Counted from the stretch's first letter, positions 7,889-16,884 are shown. The stretch is DNA of 32,498 nt from Hassallia byssoidea VB512170 (GCF_000817785.2 NZ_JTCM02000072.1:1-32498), one strand, 5' to 3'. The notes: generated by a model from the letters alone, not told the origin. Numbers and translations are program-made.

Positions 7889-7931
7889 TTGGTAATGGGT
7901 AATGGGTAATGGGTGATTGGTAATGGGTTTT
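7883..7931. repeat. Heptanucleotide STRR array (GGGTAAT)
   Basis: Seven heptamers follow one another: GGGTAAT, TGGTAAT, GGGTAAT, GGGTAAT, GGGTGAT, TGGTAAT, GGGTTTT. The first one spans the last Gly codon and the TAA stop of the FKBP gene. Confidence 0.9.
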
Positions 7932-7966
7932 TTCCAATTCGCACGTTCCCAATTACCTATTACCAA
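7889..7966. terminator. Candidate bidirectional terminator between FKBP and dnaB
   Basis: TTGGTAATGGGTAAT (7889-7903) pairs with ATTACCTATTACCAA (7952-7966) over 15 bp with one G-T pair, giving a long-looped hairpin between two convergent genes. The loop is large, so termination efficiency is uncertain. Confidence 0.4.
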
Positions 7967-7968
7967 AC

Positions 7969-10578
7969 TTAATAGTTACTTGGTTTAGCTAAATTTTTAA
8001 ACTTAGTAAACAGCGGGTCAAACAAAAGTTTCACAGTTCCTGTGGGACCATTGCGGTGTTTAGCAATTATCACTTCAGCCACACCGCGATCGGGTGTATC
8101 TGGCGTATAATATTCATCTCGATAAAGCATAATAACTAAATCGGCATCTTGCTCGATGGAACCCGATTCTCTTAAATCAGACAACATCGGACGCTTATTA
8201 GTACGCGCTTCCACACCTCTACTTAGCTGAGATAAAGCAATAACCGGCACACTTAATTCACGAGCTAAACCTTTGAGATTGCGCGTAATTTTAGATAATT
8301 CTTGTACGCGATTATCGCCGGCACCTTCCATTAATTGCAAGTAATCTATGACAATTAATCCTAATTCTGTTTTCTGTTCTGCTTGCAAACGTCGCGCTTG
8401 ACTCCGCATTTGTGTAACGGTAATATTTGGCGTATCGTCAATATAAATTGGCATTTCTGAGAGGATACCAATAGCACGGCTTAAAGATTCCCACTGAGTT
8501 TGGCTAATGCGTCCACTCCGCAAATAACCACTTTCAATTTGCGCTTCGCTAGCTAATAACCGCTGTACCAATTGCTCTTTTGACATTTCTAAACTGAAAA
8601 AAGCAACGGGTAATTTATAAGAAGTAGCAACATTATGAGCCAGATTGAGACAGAAAGCGGTATTGTGAACACAAATATCATTGGCGACAAAATTGTGTGT
8701 CTCTGGGATTGTTAAGTCATAAACTTGTTTATTACCAACTGACTCGATAGAAACTATTTCATCCCAATAAACATCACTCGCTGCTAACTGTTGAAGTGGC
8801 AAATTTTCTAAAGTACTTGCTAATATCCACAGTCTTTCTCGTGATAAAGCACGTTTGCCTACATGGATATTTGAATACCCTTGAATTCCGGCACGTTGAG
8901 CTAAAAGAGTCCAAGGTTCATTACCTTTAGCTGTTGCTATCTGTTGCCAAATTTCTATTGGAATGAGGTCACGATTTGTTTGATATCTCTTTTGAGCTAT
9001 TGCGTCTGCGACCTTAGTTAATGCATCTTCTTTGCCAAAAATCCCAATTTCTGAGATAAAACTTTTGATACTTTGGGCATCAGTAATATCTAATTGCCAA
9101 GCTTGTCTGCGAGTGTCTTTATATTTCACAGAGCGTTTTTTCAGACTGGCAATAATTCCAAATCGCAATAATAAATGTTGTATTTGTCTAGCTAATTTTT
9201 CGCTGACAGTACAGTAGCCTAATTGCGATTGACCGCTTGTAAGTAAAGTAGCCCATCCATCGGTTGCAAACAAACGATTGAGGAATAAGGAAACTTGCGA
9301 TCGCTCCAATTTAAAAATAACTTGCGGAATGATTTTGGCATCAGCTTTTTTGCCCCATAACCCTATGTTTTCCAACCATGTTGTTAAAGGATTCTTTTGC
9401 CCTTGACACATCCCTGCATAAAGTATTGGTGTGCGGTCGCTCCTAATTTCTATCCGAACTTTCAACTTATCTGAAAAGCTGGTAACAGCGTATGTGAAAT
9501 CATTTTGAATGCGAGAGTTAATATTAGTAAATTCTGGTGTAGAATCTGTCAAGCACCCATCACCTATGAAATATGCCAATAATTTAACTTCACACTCGCG
9601 GATACTTTCTGTACCAAATACATCGATTTTACGAGGTACAGCAATTTTATCGCCTACTCTTAATTCTGAAAGTTTTCGCCATCCATTGATGGTTAAATAA
9701 GGATGGGTGATAGTAGTTTCAATATATCGTCCCAAGCGAGTAGTAACACCAAAAACTGGTTTAATCCCGTCATCAACAAAAGCTGAAGCTTGAGTTAGAT
9801 GAAATTTCCAATCATCTCCTAAAGTTATTAACTCAGCTTGCCGACGATGATATATTTCTTTAATAGTTGAGATACTCCCGTCACTCAAAAGTATTTCCGC
9901 ATTTTCATGCAAGCATTTCCCCATTGACGGTCTGCCAGCGACAATGATTAAATCAGAACGCTGAAAGCCGGTTGTCATCGCATCTAAATCATAAAATCCG
10001 CAGGGAATACCCGGTAAAGCTACACCTTGATGACGATCTTCAATATCCTGAAAAGCATTAATTAAAGTGTCAGCAATATGAATTAAACCTGATTGCGGAC
10101 GTTCTTGAGTTACGTTGAAAACTTTCTGTTCTGCTTGATCGAAAACTATTGGTAATTCGGTTTCTGTCTCGAAACCGAGATGGACAATTTCATTACCAGT
10201 TTTAATTAACTGACGCCGGAGATATTTTTCTGTTACTAGCGATGCTAAAGCGTCGATATTAACAGCGGAAACGGTGCGATCTACAAGAGAGGCTAATTTA
10301 TTTCTGCCACCAATGCGGGCAAGCATATCATGGTCAGCTAGCCAATTGATCACTGCCAGCAAATCCGTGGGTTTACGTTGAGAGTGGAGACGCAGCGCGG
10401 CTTGATAGATGTCTTTATGAGCGCTAATATAAAAAGCTTCTGGAATAAGACTTTCGCTAACTCGTCCGATCGCTTCTGGGTCTAATAAAATTCCCCCCAA
10501 AATCGCTTCTTCCGCTTCGATGTTTTGGGGTGGCAAGCGATCGCTTCCATCACCTTGAAAACTTAGTTCTTCTGCCAT
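7969..10578 (-). CDS. dnaB: Replicative DNA helicase DnaB containing an intein
   Basis: DnaB is the hexameric helicase that unwinds DNA at the replication fork. The precursor is 869 residues: an intein of 418 residues leaves a spliced helicase of 451, a normal DnaB length. Seen in the exteins: N-terminal domain (RLPPQNIEAEEAILGGILL), Walker A GRPSMGK/T interrupted by the intein, FFSLEMSKEQ, Walker B LGLIVIDYLQLM, and the C-terminal motifs ALSQLSRGVEAR, LRESGSIEQDADLVIMLYR and IIAKHRNGPTG. The start at 10578 (MAEELSFQGDG) is preferred over an ATG at 10617 that would add 13 untypical residues. rplI lies upstream on the same strand, the conserved rplI-dnaB arrangement. Confidence 0.96.
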   Translation of the reverse strand: MAEELSFQGDGSDRLPPQNIEAEEAILGGILLDPEAIGRVSESLIPEAFYISAHKDIYQAALRLHSQRKPTDLLAVINWLADHDMLARIGGRNKLASLVDRTVSAVNIDALASLVTEKYLRRQLIKTGNEIVHLGFETETELPIVFDQAEQKVFNVTQERPQSGLIHIADTLINAFQDIEDRHQGVALPGIPCGFYDLDAMTTGFQRSDLIIVAGRPSMGKCLHENAEILLSDGSISTIKEIYHRRQAELITLGDDWKFHLTQASAFVDDGIKPVFGVTTRLGRYIETTITHPYLTINGWRKLSELRVGDKIAVPRKIDVFGTESIRECEVKLLAYFIGDGCLTDSTPEFTNINSRIQNDFTYAVTSFSDKLKVRIEIRSDRTPILYAGMCQGQKNPLTTWLENIGLWGKKADAKIIPQVIFKLERSQVSLFLNRLFATDGWATLLTSGQSQLGYCTVSEKLARQIQHLLLRFGIIASLKKRSVKYKDTRRQAWQLDITDAQSIKSFISEIGIFGKEDALTKVADAIAQKRYQTNRDLIPIEIWQQIATAKGNEPWTLLAQRAGIQGYSNIHVGKRALSRERLWILASTLENLPLQQLAASDVYWDEIVSIESVGNKQVYDLTIPETHNFVANDICVHNTAFCLNLAHNVATSYKLPVAFFSLEMSKEQLVQRLLASEAQIESGYLRSGRISQTQWESLSRAIGILSEMPIYIDDTPNITVTQMRSQARRLQAEQKTELGLIVIDYLQLMEGAGDNRVQELSKITRNLKGLARELSVPVIALSQLSRGVEARTNKRPMLSDLRESGSIEQDADLVIMLYRDEYYTPDTPDRGVAEVIIAKHRNGPTGTVKLLFDPLFTKFKNLAKPSNY
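8662..9915 (-). other. Intein with LAGLIDADG homing endonuclease, in the DnaB P-loop
   Basis: The intein occupies residues 222-639 of the precursor (418 residues). It begins with the nucleophile Cys (CLHENAEILLSDGSIST, block A), carries block B with TTITHPYL (Thr-x-x-His type), and ends with block F/G YDLTIPETHNFVANDICVHN, the terminal His-Asn pair intact. The +1 extein residue is Thr. Two dodecapeptide-like motifs, LLAYFIGDG (about 333-341) and LFATDG (about 436-441), mark a DOD endonuclease between the splicing halves. All splicing residues are present, so it should be splicing-competent. The insertion is between Lys and Thr of the Walker A motif. The ESG/SIEQDAD site used by the Synechocystis DnaB intein (from memory) is uninterrupted here. 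Confidence 0.95.
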
Positions 10579-10653
10579 AAATAATTTTATATATAAATTG
10601 GGGATTTTATATCTCAAAATCCCTTTTAATCAGGTGTAGATGGGCATTTTTTT

Positions 10654-10708
10654 GTAGTAAGGGCTTCAGCCCTTAAAACCTTGATTTGAGCGGTAAACCG
10701 CTCACTAC
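10654..10708. repeat. Composite double-hairpin repeat bounded by GTAGT/ACTAC
   Basis: A 55-bp unit has outer inverted ends GTAGT (10654) and ACTAC (to 10708). Inside are two perfect hairpins: AAGGGCT-TC-AGCCCTT at 10659-10674 and GAGCGGT-AA-ACCGCTC at 10688-10703. It sits between rplI and dnaB and looks like a small non-autonomous, MITE-like or REP-like cyanobacterial repeat. Confidence 0.7.
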
Positions 10709-10776
10709 GTTTTAAGTTTAATTTCACCCACTTACAAGCACGACAATTTGCGATCGCATTCAACAGCATAACTTTA

Positions 10777-10821
10777 AAACCACAGACCAACACAAATTAA
10801 CAGAGTGTGTATCTGTGGTTT
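10777..10821 (-). terminator. Inverted repeat downstream of rplI
   Basis: AAACCACAGA (10777-10786) pairs with TCTGTGGTTT (10812-10821), with some further complementarity inside. On the minus strand the hairpin begins 16 nt after the rplI stop and ends in a short T-run. It could end or attenuate transcription from rplI into dnaB. Confidence 0.45.
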
Positions 10822-10836
10822 AAAATCAAAAAGCTG

Positions 10837-11295
10837 TTAGTTAGATACGACTTCAATATCGATTTGCGCGGTTACTTCCGAATGCAGCTTAATTTCAGCT
10901 TTATAAGTACCTGTTTGGCTAATATCAGGTATAGTAATACCGCGCCGATCTACTTCTAGTCCCGCACTTTCTTTAATTGCATCAGCAACTTCTTGAGTAG
11001 TGACAGTACCGAAAATCGCTTCACCTTCACCAACTTGCTTGGCAATTCTCAAGCTAGCAACTTTTTCCAAAGCTGCTTTTTGTTCAAGCGCTTGTTGCTT
11101 GAGTTCTAATTGCCGCTGACGTTCCACCTCGCGACGGCGTTCAACTTGCTTTAGAATACCAGGAGTAGCATTAATTGCCAACTTCTGTGGAATCAGATAA
11201 TTACGAGCATAGCCAGGAGCAACTTCTACTAAGTCACCAGATTTTCCCAGCTTGTTGACATCTTGGTTTAAAACTAACTGTATGCGTTTCGCCAT
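10837..11295 (-). CDS. rplI: 50S ribosomal protein L9
   Basis: L9 binds 23S rRNA at the base of the L1 stalk and helps reading-frame fidelity. The 152-residue protein shows the standard N-terminal domain [20 protein letters not shown], the motif [16 protein letters not shown], a long charged connecting helix (residues about 45-80, [18 protein letters not shown]), and the C-terminal domain with [14 protein letters not shown] and [13 protein letters not shown]. Length is typical. It is followed by dnaB on the same strand after about 260 bp. Confidence 0.97.
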   Translation of the reverse strand: MAKRIQLVLNQDVNKLGKSGDLVEVAPGYARNYLIPQKLAINATPGILKQVERRREVERQRQLELKQQALEQKAALEKVASLRIAKQVGEGEAIFGTVTTQEVADAIKESAGLEVDRRGITIPDISQTGTYKAEIKLHSEVTAQIDIEVVSN

Positions 11296-11511
11296 CGTTT
11301 TTCGTTTCTCTTTTTCCGGTAAAATCTCTCACATCTTAGCTTTGGGCAGGATAACTCACATGAAAAGTAGCTGTGTTCCCACAAGCTAATCGGAGCATAA
11401 AGCTTTAAGCTTAAAGATCCTAGCTTCATGTAGGGTGCGATCGCAACCATTAGCCACAAGAAACTTCACCAGTCCTTAATCTGTGAGTGCTTCAAAGATG
11501 ACCACGCTTCC

Positions 11512-11539
11512 ACCAACAACTAACCACTAACAACCAACC
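11512..11539. repeat. Short STRR array (ACNAACM heptamers)
   Basis: Four heptamers (ACCAACA, ACTAACC, ACTAACA, ACCAACC) lie in tandem. They are the reverse complement of the TAGTGGT/TGTTGGT family seen at 5547. Confidence 0.75.
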
Positions 11540-11542
11540 ATT

Positions 11543-11572
11543 GTACAGACGCGAGGAACATCGCGTCTCTAC
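11543..11572. repeat. Palindromic repeat abutting the gloB stop codon
   Basis: GTACAGACGCGA pairs with TCGCGTCTCTAC across a 6-nt loop with one mismatch. It begins directly after the gloB stop and may act as a terminator. It resembles the 2750-2780 hairpin, so it is a dispersed element. The rest of the rplI-gloB gap (11296-11511) shows no clear signal apart from an AAGCTT-rich palindromic stretch near 11400. Confidence 0.65.
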
Positions 11573-12346
11573 TTAAAATTTATCCTTCATCCCCCGCAAA
11601 CGCGCAAAGGTTTGTACTGGATCGCTACTCTTAACAGATGATTGTAACGTCGGTTGCTCCCAACGTAAAAAGGGATTTGTCCGCTTCTCCACCCCCAATA
11701 GCGAAGGAACAGTAGCTTCTCCCCGACTGCGGTAAGCCTTCACTTCATCATATCTATTTTGTAAATCGGCGTTCTGTGTATCTACAGTCAGCGCAAATTG
11801 AAGATTTTTTAAAGTGTATTCGTGGGCGCACCAAACCCGCGTATCATCCGGTAGAGAGCGTAGTTTACTCAGAGAATCCACCATTTGTGTAGGAGTTCCT
11901 TCAAATAAGCGTCCGCAACCCCCAGCAAACAGCGTATCACCGCAGAATAACTCCCCCGTTTCACTCGATTGCGCTGGGGGAAAATAGTAAGCGATGTGAG
12001 CGCGGGTATGTCCGGGAACAAAGATAACTTCCCCGATTCTGTCTGCAAACTGAACAATAGAACCTTCTACAAGAAACACTTGCTGTCCTGGTATTCTCCC
12101 CCGATCCTCGGCACCAGCATAAACCGTCACATCCGGTAATTTTTGCATTAAGTGTTTATTGCCACCAACATGATCCTGATGATGGTGCGTGTTAAAAATC
12201 GCCACCAACTTAGCGTTTAGTTTAGCAAGTTGCTTTAATACTGGTTCAGCCTCCGCCGGATCGACTACAGCAGCGATATTTTGGTTTGCATCGAAAAGCA
12301 GAAAGATGTAATTGTCTGATAACGCCTCAAGACGAAATACCTGCAT
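11573..12346 (-). CDS. gloB: Hydroxyacylglutathione hydrolase (glyoxalase II)
   Basis: It hydrolyses S-lactoylglutathione to lactate and glutathione, the second step of methylglyoxal detoxification, in the cytoplasm. The metallo-beta-lactamase metal-binding motif [11 protein letters not shown] is intact. Further ligands are visible in [32 protein letters not shown] and CAHEYTLKN. The C-terminal substrate-binding region ([12 protein letters not shown]) is also present. The 257-residue length is standard. The start at 12346 ([15 protein letters not shown]) is preferred because AGGGAGG lies about 8 nt upstream; an ATG at 12364 would place that ribosome-binding site inside the gene. Confidence 0.95.
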   Translation of the reverse strand: MQVFRLEALSDNYIFLLFDANQNIAAVVDPAEAEPVLKQLAKLNAKLVAIFNTHHHQDHVGGNKHLMQKLPDVTVYAGAEDRGRIPGQQVFLVEGSIVQFADRIGEVIFVPGHTRAHIAYYFPPAQSSETGELFCGDTLFAGGCGRLFEGTPTQMVDSLSKLRSLPDDTRVWCAHEYTLKNLQFALTVDTQNADLQNRYDEVKAYRSRGEATVPSLLGVEKRTNPFLRWEQPTLQSSVKSSDPVQTFARLRGMKDKF

Positions 12347-12710
12347 GACAATAGCCTCCCTCATTCTATGTTTGAGTTAGCAGCGACAGGTCTACCTTCA
12401 CAAAGTATATTAACTATTTTTTAATGATAAATTTTTGTGCATATAATATCCATTTTGTCAACCGTATTCACTTGAAAATATCTTATCTACACCTTTAGAC
12501 AGAATTCCTTTGTAAAGAGTATGCAAAGTGAAATTTATATTGTTATCGTGTTTGTCAAGATACGAACAAGTCTGAGTATTCCCAAAAATCATACATATTT
12601 GCTCTCAGTTGTTAGTTTTCAAAATCTTTCAATTTCTATACAGTTCCCTTTTGCAAAAAAAGGGTGAGCAAATACTACCATTTCTTTTTTTGGCATCCAA
12701 CCGGAGGAAT
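12347..12710. other. Divergent promoter region between gloB and the 75-residue gene
   Basis: About 360 bp of AT-rich DNA between divergent starts. An upstream in-frame ATG at 12609 could extend the small gene, but the encoded residues are low in similarity to anything known and the strong GGAGG lies just before 12711. TATAAT-like strings occur near 12444, but I cannot pair them with a convincing -35 box. Confidence 0.4.
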
Positions 12711-12938
12711 ATGAATTACCAAAATTCTACGTACACAGACGTTAGTAATCAATGTAAATTGGCTGTGAAAAAGATTGTAGATCGAATTCTCCGCTCAGGA
12801 AAGATGAGTCGTCAAGACCATATCCTACTTACCTCTACCGTACTCGCTGAAGGCAATGTCAGCGAAGTAAACCGTCGCCAAATTAATCGCCTATTCGATC
12901 GCATCCAGACAGGTCAGCTAAAATTAATTGACTGGTAG
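12711..12938 (+). CDS. Small conserved-looking cyanobacterial protein, 75 residues
   Basis: The protein begins MNYQNSTYTDVSNQ after a good ribosome-binding site (GGAGGAAT immediately upstream of the ATG). Its body is a compact helical unit: LAVKKIVDRILRSGKMSRQD, then LTSTVLAEGNVSEVNRRQIN, then LFDRIQTGQLKLIDW. I recall similar small proteins of unknown function in many heterocystous cyanobacteria but cannot name a function. There is no Cys pair, signal peptide or membrane segment. It stands alone between long AT-rich spacers and probably has its own promoter. Confidence 0.75.
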   Translation: MNYQNSTYTDVSNQCKLAVKKIVDRILRSGKMSRQDHILLTSTVLAEGNVSEVNRRQINRLFDRIQTGQLKLIDW

Positions 12939-13365
12939 CATCCGTAGAGAATTGTGGCTATTTATCTATTTAGAAGTCAACACTAAAAAAGTTAATATGC
13001 CACTATCATTACTTTTAATAATAAGTAATAAGTCTATTGGATGTAAATACAAGAATTAAAACGATGTAAATAAGTATTAATAAATATTGTTCCGATTCAG
13101 AAATAGCAATAATATAATATTTTTCCACGTGGCTACCGTGATTTTACTGATTATTTTTCATATATCAGCAAAATAAGTTTGATTTATCCGTGAATTTTCT
13201 ATTGAAATGGTAGCAGATGTAAGGTTAGATTGATTTTGATTTTTCGGATTGCAAGTAACATAAAATCTTTACATCCCGTATCACCAATATTTAAGTGTTA
13301 CTTTTAAAACAAGGGTGTGATGAATCTACTACTTTTTTTGCACACATTAACAACAGCAAAGTCTT
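12939..13365. other. AT-rich leader upstream of the glycan cluster
   Basis: About 430 bp without a credible frame. It probably contains the promoter of the six-gene glycan cluster. The only notable sequence is the perfect palindrome CCACGTGG at 13125-13132. No riboswitch or RNA gene is apparent by eye. Confidence 0.4.
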
Positions 13366-14565
13366 GTGAGTTTACAGCAAAGCAAAACTCAATTGAAAGT
13401 TTCCATACTTGTCAGTGACCTATCGAGCGCTGGAGCTGGAAGGTGGGGAGGTGGAGGTGTTCGTTCATTTTTACTAGCTCAAGCACTCCAAAAGCTTCAA
13501 TATCAAGTAGAAATTTTAGGATTTGTTTTTGGCGACGAGCCGGCGGTAATTCCTCAATCGGAAATTCCAGTTAGTAGCTTTGTTGGCTACAACTATCCCA
13601 AATTTATAGTATCAGCTTCTCAGCTTCTGAAAAAACTTGATGGTGATATTATTTATGCAATGCGACCGAAACCAACAACCTTCGGTTTATCTTTGCTAAA
13701 AAAATTAAATAACCATCGACCTCTAATTTTAGATATAGACGACTGGGAACTCAGTTGGCATGGTGGCGATAAGTGGCAATATCGCCCTTCAATTAAGCAA
13801 TTTGCTAGAGACGTTTTTAAATCAGATGGTGCTTTGAGATATCCGGATCATCCGCTTTATTTAAAGTGGGTTGAAGGGATGGCACAAAATGCTAATGCCA
13901 TTACAATTCACACCCACTTTTTAAAAGAGCGATTTGGTGGCTTTTATTTGCCCAATGGTAAAGACACTACTTTATTTAATCCCTCACGCTACGATCCTAA
14001 AGAAAGTAGAACACGTTATGGACTTCTTGGCTATCGCATTTTAATGTTTCCTGGTGCGCCAAGACCATACAAAGGTGTTGAAGATGTATTGATAGCGCTA
14101 GATAAACTAAATCAGCCAGATTTAAGACTGGTGATTGTTGGTGGCAGTCCTTATGATAACTATGATGCTGAACTCACTGAAAAATGGGGACGTTGGATAA
14201 TTAAATTACCAAAGCATCCATCTTCAGAAATGCCTGCAATCGTGGCAGCAGCGCATGTTATTGTTGTTCCCCAACGAAATACCCCAGCAGCTTTAGCTCA
14301 GTTTCCATTGAAATTAACCGATGGAATGGCAATGGCAAAGCCAGTTTTAGCAACACGGGTAGGAGATATTCCTGATATTTTAGGTGAAACTGGTTATCTA
14401 GTTGAGCCAAGTTGCCCTCTTGAAATAGCCGAGAAAATTCAATACATATTCCAGCATTTAGATGAAGCAAATGAGCGAGGAAAGCTAGCTCGAAAAAGAT
14501 GTGTGGAATACTACAGTATTGATGCAATGACAACTACCTTAGGAAACATCATGCAACAGATATAG
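13366..14565 (+). CDS. Glycosyltransferase family 4
   Basis: This 399-residue enzyme has the GT-B two-domain layout. The N-terminal acceptor domain starts TQLKVSILVSDLSSAGAG with a glycine-rich loop (GRWGGGGVRSF). The C-terminal donor domain contains ILMFPGAPRPYKGVEDVLIA, LRLVIVGGSP, SEMPAIVAAAHVIVVPQR and the nucleotide-sugar motif LTDGMAMAKPVLATRVGD. In GT4 enzymes this last region usually has an EX7E pattern; here the first acidic position is Asp. It probably adds a hexose to a lipid-linked or growing glycan at the cytoplasmic membrane face. The start is GTG at 13366. It is the first gene of the cluster, with only 6 bp to the exporter gene, which implies co-transcription. Confidence 0.9.
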   Translation: MSLQQSKTQLKVSILVSDLSSAGAGRWGGGGVRSFLLAQALQKLQYQVEILGFVFGDEPAVIPQSEIPVSSFVGYNYPKFIVSASQLLKKLDGDIIYAMRPKPTTFGLSLLKKLNNHRPLILDIDDWELSWHGGDKWQYRPSIKQFARDVFKSDGALRYPDHPLYLKWVEGMAQNANAITIHTHFLKERFGGFYLPNGKDTTLFNPSRYDPKESRTRYGLLGYRILMFPGAPRPYKGVEDVLIALDKLNQPDLRLVIVGGSPYDNYDAELTEKWGRWIIKLPKHPSSEMPAIVAAAHVIVVPQRNTPAALAQFPLKLTDGMAMAKPVLATRVGDIPDILGETGYLVEPSCPLEIAEKIQYIFQHLDEANERGKLARKRCVEYYSIDAMTTTLGNIMQQI

Positions 14566-14571
14566 TAATGC

Positions 14572-16884
14572 ATGGATGTACAAGTGTCATTCACGGTATT
14601 ATTAAAAAGTAATATTCTTAAAGTAAATACATACAGTATGTTGGGCAATAAGCTATTAATCAAATTTGCTAAACCTTATCCTGGCTGGATTATTATCACA
14701 ATAATCTTGGGGTTTTCTGGAGCTTTATTTAATGGGATAAGTACAGCACTAATTGTACCTGTGATTTTAAAAATCGTCGGACAAGAAGTGAATTTAACCA
14801 GCGCTCCTGGTATTCTCAAAGTAATTATGTATCCGTTTGATAAGGTATCGGAAAGTTACAGATTACCGTTGATGGCAGGGGCAATTATATTTACAATTAT
14901 TTTAAAAAATGGTGCAACTTATGCTAGTACGTTAGCATCTAGTACTTTAACGCGAATGCTGACCTCGGATATGCGAGAAGCGGGAGTGAAGTTATTACTA
15001 GAAATTGACATAGATTATTATGCCAAGATGAAAGTTGGTGATTTAATCAACCGACTTGGTGGAGAAATTGCCCGTGCTGCTAGTGCTATAGGGAATGCAG
15101 TTAAATTAGTTATTCTCGGAATTACAATTTTAGTTTTTGTTGGCTTTTTGTTATCAATTTCTTGGGAATTGACAATTGCTGCTACGTTTTTGCTGTCTTT
15201 GGTAATGCTAATTAATCAGTATGCTATAGGTCGTTCCAAAAAGTTTGGTCAGCAATTGTCAGAGATGTCTAAAGCTTATTCAGTCAGTACACTAGAAACT
15301 TTGAGTGGAATTCGCTTAGTCAAGGCAACTGGTAATGAAGAGAAGGAATATCAAAGAATTAAAAAACTAATTCGCGATCGCGAAAAAGCAGAGTACCAAT
15401 CCCAGGCTAATTCAGAGATAATCGCACCAGTTAGTGAGGTGATGGGAATTACGGCTTTACTGCTAATTGTGTTTTTGAGCCGCACCTTTTTTGCAGCACA
15501 AATTGCATCACTTTCAGCGGTTATTTTTACATATTTATTGGTGCTTTTGCGACTTCTGCCGTTAATTTCTCAGTTAAATACTGTCCGCAGTGCTTTTGCT
15601 AATACCGCTGGTAGTGTAGATATGGTGACAGAGTTTTTACGACTGGATAATAAACCTTTAATGAAAAGGGGTGAGTTAAACTACACAAAATTAGAGAAAG
15701 GAGTGCATTTTCATAACATCACATTTTCTTACCCGAATCAAGAGAAGTTGGTGTTGAAGGATGTCGATTTATTTTTACCGCGTGGTACTACTTTAGCTTT
15801 GGTAGGTGGTTCGGGTGCGGGTAAGTCAACGCTTGCAGACCTTTTACCAAGATTTTATGACCCGATATCTGGCAGTATTACGATTGATAAAACTGACCTG
15901 CGTGACTTTGATATTACGTCTTTACGCAAAGCGATGGGAATTGTTAGTCAAGATACATTTCTCTTCAATGATTCGGTGCGGAATAATATAGCTTACGGAA
16001 AACCAGAAGCTACAGAAGATGAAGTTATTGCAGCAGCGCAAAGGGCAAATGCTTATGAGTTTATCAGCAAATTGCCTCAGGGATTTGAAACGATGATTGG
16101 CGATCGCGGTGTGATGTTATCTGGTGGACAAAGACAAAGATTAGCGATCGCGCGTGCATTACTGCAAAACCCGGAAATTCTCATTCTCGATGAAGCTACC
16201 AGCGCTTTGGATACCGTTTCTGAACGTTTGGTACAAGCTGCAATTGACGATCTCAGTCGCGATCGCACTACTTTGGTGATTGCACACCGACTTTCCACAG
16301 TCCAAAAAGCTCATCAAATTGCTGTTTTAGATCAAGGACGTGTCGTTGAGGTAGGAACTCATGAAGAACTGTTAAGCAAGAATGGCTACTATTCGCGTTT
16401 GTACTCAATGCAATTTAGCGATCGCTCAAAAGTCGAGAGCAAACCTCATCAAAGCTTGATTCGGATTTCTCATGAAATGCGATCGCGTCTTAACTCTACG
16501 ATTGGTTTCTTGCGCTTAATACTTGATGATATGGTAGACAATCCCCAAGAACGTCAAGAACTAATTGCAGAATCTTACAAATCTGCTTTTATAATTCTCA
16601 ACGCTGTTGATGTTTTTGAGGATATTGCTAACCTGCAAATCAAATACCAACCTGTATCATTTACATCAAAAAATTACGGTGAAACTATTGATAGTGAAAT
16701 CTTAACTCATTTCTCTAAAGAGTTTCGGACAATTCTCAATGACATCCTTAGTTCTTTGCGATCGCTAGCAGACAATTTGGTAGAAAATCCCCAAGAGCAA
16801 AATCAACTTTTTGAAGAAGCTTGTGAATCAGCAATACATCTACTAAACAAAATAGAATATTTTGAGGATAGCATAAAGCCTTAA
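14572..16884 (+). CDS. ABC exporter with C-terminal tandem HisKA-like modules
   Basis: This is a 770-residue MsbA-like half-transporter. Residues about 25-345 form the six-helix transmembrane domain (IIITIILGFSGALFNGIS through SLSAVIFTYLLVLLRLLP). The ATPase domain follows: Walker A VGGSGAGKST (about 411-420), Q-loop VSQDTFLF, signature [15 protein letters not shown] (about 516), Walker B ILILDEATSALD and H-loop VIAHRLSTV. Exporters normally end near residue 605. Here about 150 more residues form two similar helical hairpins. The first contains ISHEMRSRLNSTIGFLRL (His634) with LILDDMVDNPQERQELI. The second contains FSKEFRTILNDILSSL with SLADNLVENPQEQNQLF, where Lys716 replaces the His. Both resemble histidine-kinase dimerisation helices. 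A glycan or lipid-glycan substrate is inferred from the neighbours. ATG 14638 is an alternative start. Confidence 0.9.
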   Translation: MDVQVSFTVLLKSNILKVNTYSMLGNKLLIKFAKPYPGWIIITIILGFSGALFNGISTALIVPVILKIVGQEVNLTSAPGILKVIMYPFDKVSESYRLPLMAGAIIFTIILKNGATYASTLASSTLTRMLTSDMREAGVKLLLEIDIDYYAKMKVGDLINRLGGEIARAASAIGNAVKLVILGITILVFVGFLLSISWELTIAATFLLSLVMLINQYAIGRSKKFGQQLSEMSKAYSVSTLETLSGIRLVKATGNEEKEYQRIKKLIRDREKAEYQSQANSEIIAPVSEVMGITALLLIVFLSRTFFAAQIASLSAVIFTYLLVLLRLLPLISQLNTVRSAFANTAGSVDMVTEFLRLDNKPLMKRGELNYTKLEKGVHFHNITFSYPNQEKLVLKDVDLFLPRGTTLALVGGSGAGKSTLADLLPRFYDPISGSITIDKTDLRDFDITSLRKAMGIVSQDTFLFNDSVRNNIAYGKPEATEDEVIAAAQRANAYEFISKLPQGFETMIGDRGVMLSGGQRQRLAIARALLQNPEILILDEATSALDTVSERLVQAAIDDLSRDRTTLVIAHRLSTVQKAHQIAVLDQGRVVEVGTHEELLSKNGYYSRLYSMQFSDRSKVESKPHQSLIRISHEMRSRLNSTIGFLRLILDDMVDNPQERQELIAESYKSAFIILNAVDVFEDIANLQIKYQPVSFTSKNYGETIDSEILTHFSKEFRTILNDILSSLRSLADNLVENPQEQNQLFEEACESAIHLLNKIEYFEDSIKP

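Noticed and set aside
12609-12710. N-terminal extension of the 75-residue protein
   Set aside because: A strong GGAGG directly precedes ATG 12711 and the upstream residues look like translated AT-rich spacer.
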